DNA of 7,696 nt, from positions 1 to 7,696 of the forward strand of contig CABQMD010000038.1 of NCBI GenBank assembly GCA_902465145.1, read 5' to 3'. Source of the DNA: an uncultured Succinatimonas sp. (GTDB taxonomy: Bacteria; Pseudomonadota; Gammaproteobacteria; Enterobacterales; Succinivibrionaceae). Below are positions 7,695 to 7,696 of the stretch, in pieces. A model generated the notes under the pieces. That model was not told where the DNA came from, ran no database searches, and saw only the letters and a list, made by a program, of their open reading frames with translations. The position numbers were made by a program, and so were the translations under genes. Position 1 is the first letter of the stretch. Each line of letters opens with the position of its first letter.

Positions 7695-7696
7695 TG
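7694..7696 (+). CDS. rplB: Start codon of the next S10-operon gene, expected rplB (L2), cut by window edge
   Basis: The last three bases are ATG, sharing their A with the rplW stop (TAATG). AGGAG (7681-7685) lies 8 bases upstream inside the rplW tail and is a good ribosome-binding site. The identity rests only on the conserved gene order rpsJ-rplC-rplD-rplW-rplB; no codon beyond the start is visible. Confidence 0.6.

Overview
The window looks like a core chromosomal segment of a gammaproteobacterium. The ribosomal proteins S10, L3, L4 and L23, the PyrE enzyme, the C-terminus of YicC and the YbjD-type nuclease all match the Escherichia coli family members closely, as recalled from memory. Base composition is moderate and GATC sites are frequent. 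The mix of a QueH-type epoxyqueuosine reductase with pyrE directly divergent from yicC (no rph between them) points away from the Enterobacterales. A Succinivibrionaceae- or Aeromonadales-like host is possible, but that is a low-confidence guess.

Layout. (1) Bases 1-1275, plus strand: the 3' part of a ybjD-like OLD-family ATPase/Toprim nuclease gene, cut by the window edge. (2) 1277-2158, minus: yicC, an endoribonuclease, tail-to-tail with ybjD. (3) 2159-2282: divergent control region. (4) 2283-2924, plus: pyrE. (5) 2932-3600, minus: queH, tail-to-tail with pyrE. (6) 3601-3723: a short control region in which outward promoters for queH and the next gene appear to interlock. (7) 3724-5529, plus: a membrane phosphoethanolamine transferase of the CptA/EptC type. 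(8) 5530-5777: a stem-loop, an A-tract UP-like element, a sigma70-type promoter and a structured untranslated leader of about 173 nt. (9) 5778 to the end, plus: the start of the S10 ribosomal operon, rpsJ-rplC-rplD-rplW, with the first codon of what should be rplB at the last three bases.

The first five genes are unrelated single-gene units in alternating orientation: RNA decay or DNA processing, pyrimidine synthesis, tRNA modification and envelope modification. The ribosomal block is one operon with tight spacing and two stop/start overlaps. Its leader folds into four successive hairpins, and the last and longest sits just upstream of the rpsJ ribosome-binding site. This fits the known gammaproteobacterial scheme in which L4, encoded by the third gene of the same operon, binds the leader and represses the operon.

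I see no mobile element, CRISPR array, tRNA or rRNA gene, and no convincing new defence or biosynthetic system. The observations most worth checking are regulatory: the S10 leader, the overlapping promoters at queH, and the stem-loop/UP-element/promoter overlap before rpsJ.
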